From JBCCGG01 sp039029395 (GTDB lineage: Bacteria; Pseudomonadota; Alphaproteobacteria; Kiloniellales; JAKSDN01): a stretch of 64,000 nt of DNA. The translations under genes and the position numbers were made by a program. How positions within the stretch are numbered: the stretch's first letter is position 1; each line of letters begins with the position of its first letter. The DNA is taken from NCBI GenBank assembly GCA_039029395.1, contig JBCCGG010000010.1:69478-133477 (forward strand), in the 5' to 3' direction. The notes beneath the pieces were generated by a model that saw nothing but the letters and a program-made list of their open reading frames with translations, had not been told where the DNA came from and did no database searches. Shown piece after piece: positions 56,231-64,000 of the stretch.

Positions 56231-57133
56231 CTAGCGGCCGAAGGCCCGCGTAATCTCTCTTTGCACCGAAAAGTACCCCGGCGCGGTCACCTCGACCCTT
56301 CCTTTCAAGTGCCGGTGGGCCGCCGGCAGGGCGTGGAACGGCACGGCCGGGTAGGCATGGTGGGCCGTGTGAAAGGGCATGTTCCAGGCCAGCCAGCGCA
56401 CCGCGGGATTGCTCGTCGTGGTGCGCGCGTTCTTCATCATGTCGGGCACCAAAGGACAGCCCGCGTGCTCGGCCAAGAGGAACATGCGCAGGAAAGGCTG
56501 GCCGAGCAGGGCCGGTACGATCCAGTAGATCAAGGCCGTCGGGCAGGCCGCGCCGATCGAGACCAGCGCAACCACGCCGTAGGCCGCCAGATGTAGGCGG
56601 GCTTCGCGGGCGACTGCGGCTCTCTGAATCCCAGGAATGAAGGGTTCCGAGACCCGGCCCATGTTGTGGCGCCAGAGCGTGGCGCTACGCTCCCGCCAAT
56701 AGGGCAGACCGGAAACGTGCAGGAGATATTGCACCCAGGAGGTTGGCTTGGGGGCAGCCAGCTCCGGGTCCCGCGCCGGGTTTTGGGTGAAGCGGTGGTG
56801 GGCGAAGTGGAAGCAGCGGAAGTAGGTCGCCGGCAGCAGCAGAATGGCGCCGCAAGCGGTCGCCACGAGGTCGTTGAGCCAGCGGCTGCGGAAGGCGGTG
56901 CGGTGAATGCATTCGTGAAGCGGCGCGAAGAGAAAGATCAGCACCACCCCGTGAGCCAGCCAAGCCGCCGGGAGCCACCAGCTGCCCAGCGCCAGCCATA
57001 CCGCTGTGCCGCTCAGGGCAAGCACGCCTAGGTGGCCTGCCAGGTGCAAGAGCCCCTTGGCGTCCGAGCGCCCGGCCAGGCGCTTCAGCTCGCTCTTATC
57101 GAGCGCGTCGAGCGGTCCGAAGCTTTCCTCCAT
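56231..57133 (-). CDS. Fatty acid desaturase-family membrane protein
   Basis: The 300-residue integral membrane protein has the three histidine boxes of the desaturase/hydroxylase superfamily: HECIHRTAF, HFAHHRFTQNPARDPEL and NMPFHTAHHAYPAVP. These hold a di-iron centre that desaturates or hydroxylates lipid acyl chains or carotenoids. Hydrophobic pairs flank the boxes. It stands alone, convergent with the kinase. Substrate cannot be assigned. Confidence 0.88.
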   Translation of the reverse strand: MEESFGPLDALDKSELKRLAGRSDAKGLLHLAGHLGVLALSGTAVWLALGSWWLPAAWLAHGVVLIFLFAPLHECIHRTAFRSRWLNDLVATACGAILLLPATYFRCFHFAHHRFTQNPARDPELAAPKPTSWVQYLLHVSGLPYWRERSATLWRHNMGRVSEPFIPGIQRAAVAREARLHLAAYGVVALVSIGAACPTALIYWIVPALLGQPFLRMFLLAEHAGCPLVPDMMKNARTTTSNPAVRWLAWNMPFHTAHHAYPAVPFHALPAAHRHLKGRVEVTAPGYFSVQREITRAFGR

Positions 57134-57220
57134 GGCTCAGAGACTAGCGTCGGAAAGCGTGGAATTCATCTCTCTTATGCTGCTAGTCTTGCGCCGCATT
57201 TTGAACACTGAGGACACCTC

Positions 57221-57958
57221 ATGGCGCTTAGTCTTAGCCAAGAGCGCATCGATCTGGCCGCCACCCTGCGCTTGGCCGTGCGCTTCGACCTCCACGAGGG
57301 TATCGACAACCACTTCAGCTATGCGCCGCCCGAGGGCGACGGCCGCTTTTTGGTCAGCCCCTACGGCCTGCACTGGTCGGAAGTCCGGGCCAGTGACATC
57401 CTGCTGATCGACCAGGCCGGCCACGTGCTGGAGGGCGATCCGGCGATGTACGAGACCAGCGCCTTCACCATTCACTCCCAGATTCACCGTCAGCACCCGC
57501 GCGCCGCCTGGGTGCTGCACAGCCACATGCCCTATGCAACCGCGCTCACCGCGATCGAGAGCGGACGGCTCGAGCCGGTGCACCAGAATTCGCTAAGGTT
57601 TTACGGCGACGTAGCCTACGACGAGGACTACAACGGCATCTCCTGCGACATCGAGGAAGGCGCACGCATCGCCGGCACCCTGGGCGATAAGCGCATTCTC
57701 TTCATGGCCAACCACGGCGTGGTGGTGATCGGGGCAAGCGCCGCCGAGGCCTTCAACGACCTCTACTACCTGGAGCGCGCCTGCCAGGTCCAGCTGCTCG
57801 CCATGCAAAGCGGGTGGCCCTTGAAGGTGATCGGCGACAACACCGCCCGCCCGACCGCCGCCAGCTTTCAGGAGGTCACCGAGCGGCGCGCCCCGCACAT
57901 CCACTTCGCGGCGCTGAAGCGGCTCCTGGACCGGGACGAGCCGGGTTACGCGGAGTAG
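57221..57958 (+). CDS. Class II aldolase/adducin-family protein
   Basis: A 245-residue protein of the aldolase II fold. WVLHSHMPYATALT carries the H-x-H zinc site and ILFMANHGVVVIGASAAEAF the third histidine, typical of fuculose/rhamnulose-1-phosphate aldolase and adducin-head relatives. Motif DNHFSYAP at the start is also family-typical. Substrates in the family are sugar phosphates or hydroxy acids. It is followed 24 bases later by an unknown gene on the same strand. Confidence 0.87.
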   Translation: MALSLSQERIDLAATLRLAVRFDLHEGIDNHFSYAPPEGDGRFLVSPYGLHWSEVRASDILLIDQAGHVLEGDPAMYETSAFTIHSQIHRQHPRAAWVLHSHMPYATALTAIESGRLEPVHQNSLRFYGDVAYDEDYNGISCDIEEGARIAGTLGDKRILFMANHGVVVIGASAAEAFNDLYYLERACQVQLLAMQSGWPLKVIGDNTARPTAASFQEVTERRAPHIHFAALKRLLDRDEPGYAE

Positions 57959-57982
57959 GGGACCCGGATAGGGCCCGGTGTC

Positions 57983-58444
57983 TTGCGGGATCAGACATAC
58001 CGCGGCGTTCGGGTGCCGTGGCGCTATCTCGTCGCCAGCCATGGCGAGGCGACCTTGCGGGACTGGGCGCGCCGGCTTCGGTACTTTCGCTTCTGCCGGG
58101 CCGTGCCGGGCGGGCACGCGGCCGATGGCGATAGCCTCTGCCTTGCCTTGAGGGACAGCGAGCTGCCCCGGCGCCTGACCAAGGACTTCCCTGATATCGA
58201 CAGTGCGGGCCGCCACCTGATCGGCGGCATTCCGGTCCATGTCGGCTTCGGCGAAGGGATGCTGCGGCTCAGCCTCTTCGGCGCCGAGGGAGATCCCTAT
58301 GCGGTCACTTCCGCGGACGTCGAGAACGCCCTGGCGGTGGAAGAGAAGATCGAGCCGTTCGCCGCGCACGTCATCGATCCGCCCATGGACAGCGCCTACT
58401 GCATCGCGCCCAAGTTCTGGCCGGAGTTCTGGCTGGGCGACTGA
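57983..58444 (+). CDS. Hypothetical protein downstream of class II aldolase
   Basis: Not recognised. A 153-residue soluble protein from TTG 57983, with VRVPWRYLVASHGEATLRDW, a central HVGFGEGMLRLSLFGAEG and a C-terminus rich in aromatics (MDSAYCIAPKFWPEFWLGD). No signal peptide or membrane segment. It may be co-transcribed with the aldolase gene just upstream. The start is uncertain. Confidence 0.6.
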   Translation: MRDQTYRGVRVPWRYLVASHGEATLRDWARRLRYFRFCRAVPGGHAADGDSLCLALRDSELPRRLTKDFPDIDSAGRHLIGGIPVHVGFGEGMLRLSLFGAEGDPYAVTSADVENALAVEEKIEPFAAHVIDPPMDSAYCIAPKFWPEFWLGD

Positions 58445-58453
58445 GCTAAGCTC

Positions 58454-59422
58454 TTACGCCGCCACGACCGCCTTCGCTTTGGCCCGCGCCTTGGTGAGCT
58501 CCTCTCCCAGGAAGCGGGCGACCGCGGCCATGCCGGTGACCGGGACGCCGGCCGCCTCCTCGGCCAGCGCGTTGTAGTTGGTGTTGGTGTTGACGTCGTA
58601 GGTGTAGATCTCGCCGTCGGCGTCCCGGATGAACTCGATGCCGGCGATCTCGACACCGTTCTGGCGCAAGAAAAGGGCATAGCGGTCAAGGATCGGGTCG
58701 GCGAAATCCCGCTGGATCGTGAAGAGATTGCGGGCCGGCTCATCGGTCGGGCAGAAGGCGTTCTCCACGTTGCAGACGTCGGCCGGGCAGAGCTCGAAGC
58801 CTTCGCTGGTGTCGACCCGAACCGCGTAGTGGAAGCGGCCGCCGATGAACTCGCAGCGGGTGATGAAAGGCTTGGGCGCCCGAATGTACTCCTGGACCAG
58901 CCAGGTGCCGTCGATTGGCGCTTCCTCCTCGGGCAGGTCGTCAAGATAGGCGGCGGCCGCCTCGACCGAATGGAATAGGCGCACGCCCAGGCCCTTGCCG
59001 CCCCGGTTGGGCTTGAGGATGAAGGGCAGGGTGGCGAAGTCTTTCGCTGTTTCCAATACCTCGTCTCGGCCGACCGCGGCGAAAGTGCGCGGGGTCTTGA
59101 TGCCGGCGCGCTTGAGGCCGGCGTATTGGGCCAGCTTAGAGGTCTCCAGGTAAAGCGCCTGGTGGTTGTTGACGACCCGCCGACCATGGCTTTCCAGCCA
59201 GGTCAAGGTAGCGTGGGTCAGCTCTGGACCGAAGCGGTGGCCCCGGGTGTGGGACGACGCGCTCATGCGGTTGTAGAACACGCCTTCAGGCGGCGCCTGG
59301 TCGAAGGGCACGGCGCCCTGATCCAGGAACCATTCCTCGTAGGGCAGGCCCTGCTCCTCGAAGGCGGCGCGCAGCGGCTCGACCCAGGGACTGTTCTCAT
59401 GCAGAACGTGAATCCGGCCCAT
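58454..59422 (-). CDS. ATP-grasp ligase, RimK/glutathione synthase-like
   Basis: About 322 residues from ATG 59422. The ATP-grasp core is clear: FILKPNRGGKGLGVRLFHSV (Lys and glycine-rich loop), TWLVQEYIRAP and EIYTYDVNTNTNYN, where Asp/Asn bind Mg-ATP. It belongs to the RimK/glutathione synthase group, which joins a carboxylate to an amino acid or thiol. Its substrate is unknown. GTG 59437 is an in-frame alternative start. Confidence 0.85.
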   Translation of the reverse strand: MGRIHVLHENSPWVEPLRAAFEEQGLPYEEWFLDQGAVPFDQAPPEGVFYNRMSASSHTRGHRFGPELTHATLTWLESHGRRVVNNHQALYLETSKLAQYAGLKRAGIKTPRTFAAVGRDEVLETAKDFATLPFILKPNRGGKGLGVRLFHSVEAAAAYLDDLPEEEAPIDGTWLVQEYIRAPKPFITRCEFIGGRFHYAVRVDTSEGFELCPADVCNVENAFCPTDEPARNLFTIQRDFADPILDRYALFLRQNGVEIAGIEFIRDADGEIYTYDVNTNTNYNALAEEAAGVPVTGMAAVARFLGEELTKARAKAKAVVAA

Positions 59423-59572
59423 GGCTTTATTCCCCACTAATTTATGTGAATTAGGAGATTTTCTCCACTCTCGAAATGTATATTAAGTCCGATCCACATT
59501 CAGTTCAAGGGGATGAAAGTCACAGATCCACACCCTTGCGACCGGGGCTCCGGCCCCTTAAGTCTCGGGGCC

Positions 59573-60391
59573 ATGAATTGGACCGGCATAGCAACTAGCG
59601 CGGTGGGGGTCTACGGGCTGCTGCTCGTGGTGATGTTCCTCTTTCAGCGCAATCTTATGTACTACCCGCCCCGCGAGGCGCCGGAGATTGCGCCCTATGC
59701 TGCCACCGGCCTGAGCGAGATCCAGGTCGCGAGCCCGGACGGGATCAAGCTGACCCATTGGTACCGCCCGCCGGACGGCCCGGACCAGCCGGTCGTGGTG
59801 CTGTTCCACGGCAACGCCGGGCACATCGGTGACCGGGCGCGCAAGTATCAGGCGCTGATGGCCGATGGTGGCGGACTGCTGCTCGCCTCTTACAGAGGCT
59901 ATGGCGGCAATCCGGGCAAGCCCAACGAGGACGACATGACCGCCGACGCCCAGGCGGTCATGGGATACCTGGAAGGCCAGGGCATCGATCCCGGGCGCAT
60001 CGTGCTTTATGGCGAGTCCCTGGGCACCGGCCCTGCGGTCAAGATGGCCGCCAAATGGCCGGTTGCCGGCCTGATCCTTGAGGCGCCGCCGGGTTCGGTC
60101 GCCGATGTCGCCCAAGCCCACTACTGGTACCTGCCGGCCAAGTGGCTGACCCTGGACCGCTGGGATGTGCTCGACGAGATCGCCAGCAAGACCGCGCCGC
60201 TCCTGGTGATCCACGGCGATAGGGACAAGACCGTCCCGCAACGCTTCGGCCGGCGGCTCTACGAGGTAGCACCCGAGCCCAAAGCGGCGCTGTTTCTCGA
60301 GGGCGCGAGCCACAACGACCTGTGGGAGCGCCCCGAGGTGGAGGCCCGAGTCGTGGACTTTGTCAGGGCCGCGGTGTCTTCGCCCCAATAG
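59573..60391 (+). CDS. Membrane-anchored alpha/beta hydrolase
   Basis: About 272 residues with an N-terminal membrane helix (VGVYGLLLVVMFLFQRNLM) and an alpha/beta hydrolase core: VVLFHGNAGHIGDRA (oxyanion region), LYGESLGTGPAV with nucleophile Ser at about residue 149, LLVIHGDRDKTVPQRFG (Asp) and EGASHNDLWERPE (His). It resembles the YsgA/Bem46-type hydrolases. ATG 59573 is preferred over ATG 59513, which would add a Cys/Pro-rich segment before the helix. The substrate is unknown. Confidence 0.87.
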   Translation: MNWTGIATSAVGVYGLLLVVMFLFQRNLMYYPPREAPEIAPYAATGLSEIQVASPDGIKLTHWYRPPDGPDQPVVVLFHGNAGHIGDRARKYQALMADGGGLLLASYRGYGGNPGKPNEDDMTADAQAVMGYLEGQGIDPGRIVLYGESLGTGPAVKMAAKWPVAGLILEAPPGSVADVAQAHYWYLPAKWLTLDRWDVLDEIASKTAPLLVIHGDRDKTVPQRFGRRLYEVAPEPKAALFLEGASHNDLWERPEVEARVVDFVRAAVSSPQ

Positions 60392-60538
60392 GGGATCTGC
60401 AAAAGAAAAAATCCCAAGATGACCGGTTCGTAATGTTGCGAACAGGATGCGTTCACCTGGATTTCCCACGTCTTAGTCAGTGAAACGAGACCCATCGCGG
60501 GGCTCGACACCTCCAGACGAGACGAAAGGACAGTTTCG

Positions 60539-60787
60539 ATGAACGCGAACACTCAGTCGACCTCGGACGCCACGAACAGCGCGATGATGCGCGCTCGGCA
60601 GGCGCGGGCCGACGCCCTGGCCGCCGCCGCGAAAACCGCCAAGCGGCGCGCCCAGCACGCCGCCACCCGGCCGGCCGCCGAGCCCAGGAAACTGGCCAAA
60701 TGCGCGATCAAGCCGATCGGCGACCAGAACAGCCGCAACCGCACGACCACTAACCCCCTGATACTGCGCGGCCTGGCGATCAGCTAA
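60539..60787 (+). CDS. RGLAIS small protein, copy 1
   Basis: Not a family I can name. An 82-residue, strongly basic, Ala/Arg-rich protein from ATG 60539 with GAAAGGACA about 9 bases upstream. A helical N-terminal half (MMRARQARADALAAAAKTAK) leads to RKLAKCAIKP, then a short polar part with NRTTTNPLIL and the exact C-terminus RGLAIS. There is no signal peptide or membrane segment. A paralogue of identical length and about 46 percent ungapped identity lies 35 bases downstream on the same strand. Their shared C-termini suggest a conserved terminal function, such as binding or export. Confidence 0.75.
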   Translation: MNANTQSTSDATNSAMMRARQARADALAAAAKTAKRRAQHAATRPAAEPRKLAKCAIKPIGDQNSRNRTTTNPLILRGLAIS

Positions 60788-60788
60788 G
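60765..60788 (+). repeat. 24-base exact direct repeat at the ends of both RGLAIS genes
   Basis: The stretch from TGCGCGG through the stop codon and following G is identical at 60765-60788 and 61049-61072. Exact identity at the DNA level, including synonymous positions, between otherwise diverged copies suggests gene conversion or a constraint on DNA or RNA. Confidence 0.85.
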
Positions 60789-60822
60789 CCGAACACCTCA
60801 AGACACGAAAGGAGACCCTGAG

Positions 60823-61071
60823 ATGATGGACAATGTGAAAATTACGCAGGACGAGATGAACAGCGTCTTGCAGCGCGCCCGTTACGAGCGCTCCAAGTAC
60901 ATGGCCGACATGACCAAGAGCGCTTGCAGCCGGATCCACCGGGCCTGCACCCAGCCCGACGCCGAGCACCGGAAGCTCGCCAAGGCCGCGATTGCGCCGC
61001 TCACCGCCGGCCACCGGCACAACCGCTCGAGCGTTAATCCCCTGATGGTGCGCGGCCTGGCGATCAGCTAA
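60823..61071 (+). CDS. RGLAIS small protein, copy 2
   Basis: The second copy is also exactly 82 residues, from ATG 60823 with AAAGGAG upstream. It reads SVLQRARYERSKYMADMTKS, RKLAKAAIAPL, NRSSVNPLMV and RGLAIS, matching copy 1 in spacing without gaps. The charged stretch RARYERSKYMADM recalls the N-terminus of RSP_7527-like small alphaproteobacterial proteins, a weak resemblance only. The last 24 bases of both genes, including the stop codon, are identical. The unit is followed by a hairpin. Confidence 0.75.
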   Translation: MMDNVKITQDEMNSVLQRARYERSKYMADMTKSACSRIHRACTQPDAEHRKLAKAAIAPLTAGHRHNRSSVNPLMVRGLAIS

Positions 61072-61092
61072 GACCGTCCCCATCCGAAAAAG

Positions 61093-61128
61093 GCCCCGCA
61101 GGCCAATTCGCCCACCGACCTGCGGGGC
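61093..61128 (+). terminator. Hairpin after the RGLAIS pair
   Basis: GCCCCGCAGG (61093-61102, first base G at 61093) pairs with CCTGCGGGGC (61119-61128) in a perfect 10-bp stem with a 16-base loop, 21 bases after the second stop codon. An A-run precedes the stem but only two T follow it, so termination is plausible rather than certain. Confidence 0.55.
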
Positions 61129-61168
61129 TTGGCCGTCGATCAATCTGATTTTTCTTTGAGAAACGAAT

Positions 61169-61183
61169 TTAACAATTTTTTGA
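61169..61183. promoter_or_regulatory. CtrA-like box (one mismatch)
   Basis: TTAA-CAATTTT-TTGA equals the flp box read on its minus strand (TTAA-CAATTTT-TTAA) except for one base. It sits in the AT-rich gap between the RGLAIS pair and ydbL, far from any start codon, so its target is unclear. Confidence 0.35.
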
Positions 61184-61324
61184 TGAATGCCGGCTAAATT
61201 AGCCTGACATTTAGATCGCTTCTTCTCCAAGGCGAACCCGGGGCCTTGGTCTTCCTGCATAACCGGCCAGACGCCTCGGGTGCCCTTGAGAGCCGATCTT
61301 TCCTAAAAATCCCACCAACGCGCG

Positions 61325-61672
61325 CTACTTCTGAGTCCACTGGCCGTTTTGCTGGAGGATCCAGGTGCCCTTTGGGACCTGTTGGACAATTTGCTGGGCA
61401 TAGACCTGGCCGACCTGCTCAGGCGTCGCGCCTTCGTTGGACGCGCGCTTGGCGTAGAGTTTCTTGCGCTCGGCGTTGACTTTGGTGGCGGTCGCTTGGG
61501 CGCCAGCCGCCCCTGGGTCTCGCACCACCACATAGCCGTCCCAGCGCTCACCGATCGCGCCCGAAGCGCGTAGCTGGTCGAGCGATTGAGCAAAGGCGGG
61601 CGCCGTCATTGAGAGCGCCGCAAACAAGAGGGCGATCAGAACGAGAACTCGGGTATGCAATCGTACGGGCAT
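61325..61672 (-). CDS. ydbL: YdbL family protein (DUF1318)
   Basis: From ATG 61672 with AGGAG 6 bases upstream, the precursor has 115 residues. It has a signal peptide (VLVLIALLFAALSMTAPAFA) and the DUF1318 pattern: LDQLRASGAIGERWDGYVVV, KVNAERKKLYAKRASNEG and a C-terminal TWILQQNGQWTQK. YdbL is the periplasmic partner of YdbH and YnbE in E. coli, where these act in lipid transport between the membranes. All three lie here in the same order and strand. Confidence 0.87.
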   Translation of the reverse strand: MPVRLHTRVLVLIALLFAALSMTAPAFAQSLDQLRASGAIGERWDGYVVVRDPGAAGAQATATKVNAERKKLYAKRASNEGATPEQVGQVYAQQIVQQVPKGTWILQQNGQWTQK

Positions 61673-61711
61673 CGTCAACTCCTGCTATGAGCCATCTGTA
61701 TTTTCATACGC

Positions 61712-61924
61712 TCAGAAGATATCCGGGTTGGACTCGATGTCTTCTTTCGCCTGCTCCTCGATCTTGAGCCGGACCTCGGCATCGAGCTTGATGTTGAGGT
61801 TGATGGTGATCGGTTCCTTGGGCGCCTCGACCGCGACCTTGGGCTGGCAGGCGCTTGCCAGCACGCCTATGACCAACAAGGTGCCGATTGCGTTCGTGGC
61901 CGGGTCTCTGAGGTCGAATGTCAT
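61712..61924 (-). CDS. ynbE: YnbE-type outer-membrane lipoprotein
   Basis: A 70-residue lipoprotein precursor. The hydrophobic part (IGTLLVIGVLASAC) ends in an atypical lipobox (ASAC) and Cys at about residue 26, then VEAPKEPITINLNIKLDAEV and RLKIEEQAKEDIESNPDIF, the YnbE family signature. GAGGG lies before ATG 61924. YnbE stacks its beta strand on YdbH to form a bridge between the membranes. The flanking ydbL and ydbH genes confirm the assignment. Confidence 0.87.
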   Translation of the reverse strand: MTFDLRDPATNAIGTLLVIGVLASACQPKVAVEAPKEPITINLNIKLDAEVRLKIEEQAKEDIESNPDIF

Positions 61925-62000
61925 GGTTCCCTCGTGTTAAGAGCCCCAGGTCTGAGGCGCGGTCGCGCGGAGTCGCTACGATAAGTCTGTTATACGGTGT

Positions 62001-64000
62001 TCAGGGGGATAATTTCCACGATCTCCGAATCAAATCATTGGAAATTTCGTAACCGCGGGTCAGGGCGGAGACGATCGGGCCCATGTTTCCGCTCAGATTT
62101 ATGTTGAACTTAAACGGATAACCATCTAGGACATTGGGATTATTACCTAGTATCTCGATCAGCATCTGGGTGTTGTGCTCAGCGTCTTTAAAGGCTGAGA
62201 TGTCGAGCGTCTCGTACTGGAAGTCTTCAAGAGCTTCCAGCATCAAGGCAACTGGGTCGCCGCCAGAGGCGAGCGCTTGATTTGCACTGTCGGAGCGGAA
62301 TTGCAGCAGTCCCGGGCCCTGGGCTTCCAAGTTGGCGTCCTCGATGGCCAACTGGTCCCCGCTCAAGGTGACCGGCACCACGCCGGTCATCAGGCCGGTG
62401 ACGGTCAGACCGTCGACCGGGTAGTCCTTGAGCAGGTCGGCCAAGTCCAGGCCGACCACCTCGAGCACCACCCTGTTGGTCTCGGCTGCTGGATCGATAA
62501 GGGTATCGGCCAGGCGAAAGCGGCCGCCTGCGGCCCGAAAAGTCGCCTCCTCGATCTTGATCTTGGCGGGATCGCCCGGCAGCAGCTGGTAGCGTGCAGC
62601 CAGGTCCTCGATCGGCACGCCCGGGTCGATCGCCCGGGCGGTTAGATCTTGATCGGGTGGGCTGGCCGGCGGCTCCAGTTCATTTAGGGCAAGGGAGAGA
62701 TTGAGATCCTCGAATTTCACATCGTTGAGTGTGAATCCCATGCCGTTCAGGCCGATAAGTGCGGTGCCTCGACGTGTGTCCCCGTCGAGCGTGATTTCGG
62801 CGGTCATCGAGGCGCTGCCCGAGACATCGCTCAGGAGCGCCAATCGCGGGCTTAAATCGACGGGCTGAACCAGGGACTTGATGAAGCTAAGGGAGTCCAG
62901 ATCAAGCGCAAGCTCACCCTTTCGGCTGTCTAGGCCGTAGTGCCCGGCAACACGGAGCGGCCCGGCGCCCTTTGGCAGGTAAACCTCGCCGTTGAGCGCA
63001 TAGCTTTGCTTGGTCTGCACCACCTCGGCCTTGAAGCCTAGGGGGTTGAACAGCGGTTCGGCCTGCTTATCGATGGCTTGCCCGGCCAGTGTCATGGGCG
63101 CCGCCAGGCCGCTTGAATCTAGGTCGGCGGTGAGCGCCAAGCCGTTCAACTCCAGGGCGCGGCCGGGCAGATTGACGGTGCCCTTGGTGAGCGCCAGCTT
63201 GGCCGCGAAGGGCTGCTCGGCGGACAAGCGGCTGGACAGGGTGACCTCGGGCACGGCGAGCGACAGAGGCTCCGGCAGGCCCTCGTTCAAGGCGGCCGCC
63301 AGCTTTGTGAGGCTAAGGCTAAGCTCGTGGAAGGGAAGCGCCAGGCCCTGGGGCCCATCACCGCTCTGGCCAGGGCTGAGGCGGCCCGAGAGATGGCCTG
63401 CAAGCTCCAGCCGCTCGAGCGGTGTACCGGCCAGTGGGCCGCTTTCGGCGGTAATTGCCAGATCGTCGATGTCGATCATGTCCCGGTTGCCGCCGAACTT
63501 GCCGTCGAACGCAAGCGAGCGGGTCTTGCCCGCGGCAAGCTTGCCCGCCAGTTCAGCGGTCGCGCCGGACCGCTCCGCGGCGATGCGACCGCCTTCGGCC
63601 AGATCGAGCGCCAGGCCGCCCTCGAGCCAGGCCGGATCGAGGCCGAAGTCCCGCAGACGCTCTTCGTCGATTTTTGGAATGGTGATGTTGGCAGGTGCGC
63701 TCAGGATCAAACTGGCGGCCTCCTCGGCCACCGTGACCTCGCCCGCCAGATTGGCCGTCACACCGTCGCTCCAGCCCGGCAGCGTTACCTCGTCGCTCTT
63801 CAGGGCCATCTGGCCGGTAACCCCTTGCTCCAGCAGCGCTTCGAGGGCCGCATGCGGCGCGCCGCTGAATTGCTCCAAGCTGGGCAGGCTGCCTGCGAGA
63901 TCGAGCTGTAGGGAGACCGCGCCTCGGGGCGCTGGTTCGATCCCGCTGAGCTGCCATAAGGAGGAGCTCTTGGCGAGGTGCAGATCCAGCTTTGCATCGA
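62001..64000 (-). CDS. ydbH: YdbH family AsmA-like protein, N-terminus beyond window edge
   Basis: The frame is open from the stop at 62001 to the last base, so at least 665 residues are present and the start is outside. The sequence shows AsmA/TamB-type beta repeats (LTLAGQAIDKQAEPLF, LRVAGHYGLDSRKGELALDL) and near the C-terminus the YdbH (Dicarb_transp) signature VVPVTLSGDQLAIEDANLEA and GPGLLQFRSD, then YDTLDIS-like YETLDISAFKDAE and LNISG-like FNINLSGNMG. YdbH with YnbE and YdbL acts as an intermembrane phospholipid conduit redundant with TamB and YhdP in E. coli. Confidence 0.88.
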   Translation of the reverse strand, partial: DAKLDLHLAKSSSLWQLSGIEPAPRGAVSLQLDLAGSLPSLEQFSGAPHAALEALLEQGVTGQMALKSDEVTLPGWSDGVTANLAGEVTVAEEAASLILSAPANITIPKIDEERLRDFGLDPAWLEGGLALDLAEGGRIAAERSGATAELAGKLAAGKTRSLAFDGKFGGNRDMIDIDDLAITAESGPLAGTPLERLELAGHLSGRLSPGQSGDGPQGLALPFHELSLSLTKLAAALNEGLPEPLSLAVPEVTLSSRLSAEQPFAAKLALTKGTVNLPGRALELNGLALTADLDSSGLAAPMTLAGQAIDKQAEPLFNPLGFKAEVVQTKQSYALNGEVYLPKGAGPLRVAGHYGLDSRKGELALDLDSLSFIKSLVQPVDLSPRLALLSDVSGSASMTAEITLDGDTRRGTALIGLNGMGFTLNDVKFEDLNLSLALNELEPPASPPDQDLTARAIDPGVPIEDLAARYQLLPGDPAKIKIEEATFRAAGGRFRLADTLIDPAAETNRVVLEVVGLDLADLLKDYPVDGLTVTGLMTGVVPVTLSGDQLAIEDANLEAQGPGLLQFRSDSANQALASGGDPVALMLEALEDFQYETLDISAFKDAEHNTQMLIEILGNNPNVLDGYPFKFNINLSGNMGPIVSALTRGYEISNDLIRRSWKLSP

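Overview
The window looks like chromosomal DNA of a GC-rich alphaproteobacterium, probably Rhodospirillales-like (inferred). Support comes from a complete Tad/Cpa pilus locus with a perfect CtrA-type box (TTAA-N7-TTAA) ahead of the pilin gene, a rhodanese-metZ pair, a SleB-type hydrolase, DUF1127, DUF1318 and YnbE small proteins, remnants of a class III adenylate cyclase with TPRs, and a betaine-type ABC system next to a GcvT-family FAD oxidoreductase. No rRNA, tRNA, CRISPR array, transposase or integrase was recognised.

Layout. 1-9385: mostly minus strand: an edge-truncated FNR/[2Fe-2S] reductase next to a MOSC protein, an ornithine cyclodeaminase-like protein, an AT-richer orphan gene, an MFS transporter, a DUF3179 protein and a Na+/H+ antiporter with a cyclic-nucleotide-binding domain. 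9386-18283: SleB hydrolase, a cystathionine-type PLP enzyme, then tamA-tamB. 18678-20533: a second, solitary CpaF-type ATPase with a small partner ORF. 20796-26901: Ldh_2 dehydrogenase, a serine hydrolase and an NTF2-like protein lying between the two ends of a destroyed adenylate cyclase gene, a secreted orphan, then rhodanese-metZ. 27251-36090: the tad locus in the order flp-cpaA-cpaB-cpaC-cpaD-cpaE-cpaF-tadB-tadC on the minus strand.

36409-41085: PAP2 protein, two tandem endonuclease/exonuclease/phosphatase-family genes (the second with an in-frame stop), and a three-gene operon of unknown function ending in a glycine-rich membrane protein. 41351-48820: a DeoR regulator divergent from a quaternary-amine cluster (binding protein, fused double permease, choline-kinase-like phosphotransferase, dimethylglycine/sarcosine dehydrogenase-like enzyme) that has no ATPase gene. 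48826-60391: ankyrin protein, DUF1127, ArsR and LysR regulators, a frameshifted methyltransferase, a DHFR-like reductase, a PAS histidine kinase, a desaturase, a class II aldolase, an ATP-grasp ligase and an alpha/beta hydrolase. 60539-61071: two tandem 82-residue paralogues ending in the same RGLAIS hexapeptide. 61325-64000: ydbL-ynbE-ydbH, the last truncated by the window edge.

Themes. The window carries two AsmA-like envelope lipid-transport systems (TamAB and YdbH-YnbE). Strong hairpins follow the first gene of two operons (flp and the betaine-binding protein), as expected when that product is needed in excess. The best candidates for undescribed biology are the three-gene operon at 39310-41085 and the tandem RGLAIS proteins at 60539-61071. 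Several genes are visibly decaying: the cyclase remnants, the second phosphatase-family gene and the methyltransferase.
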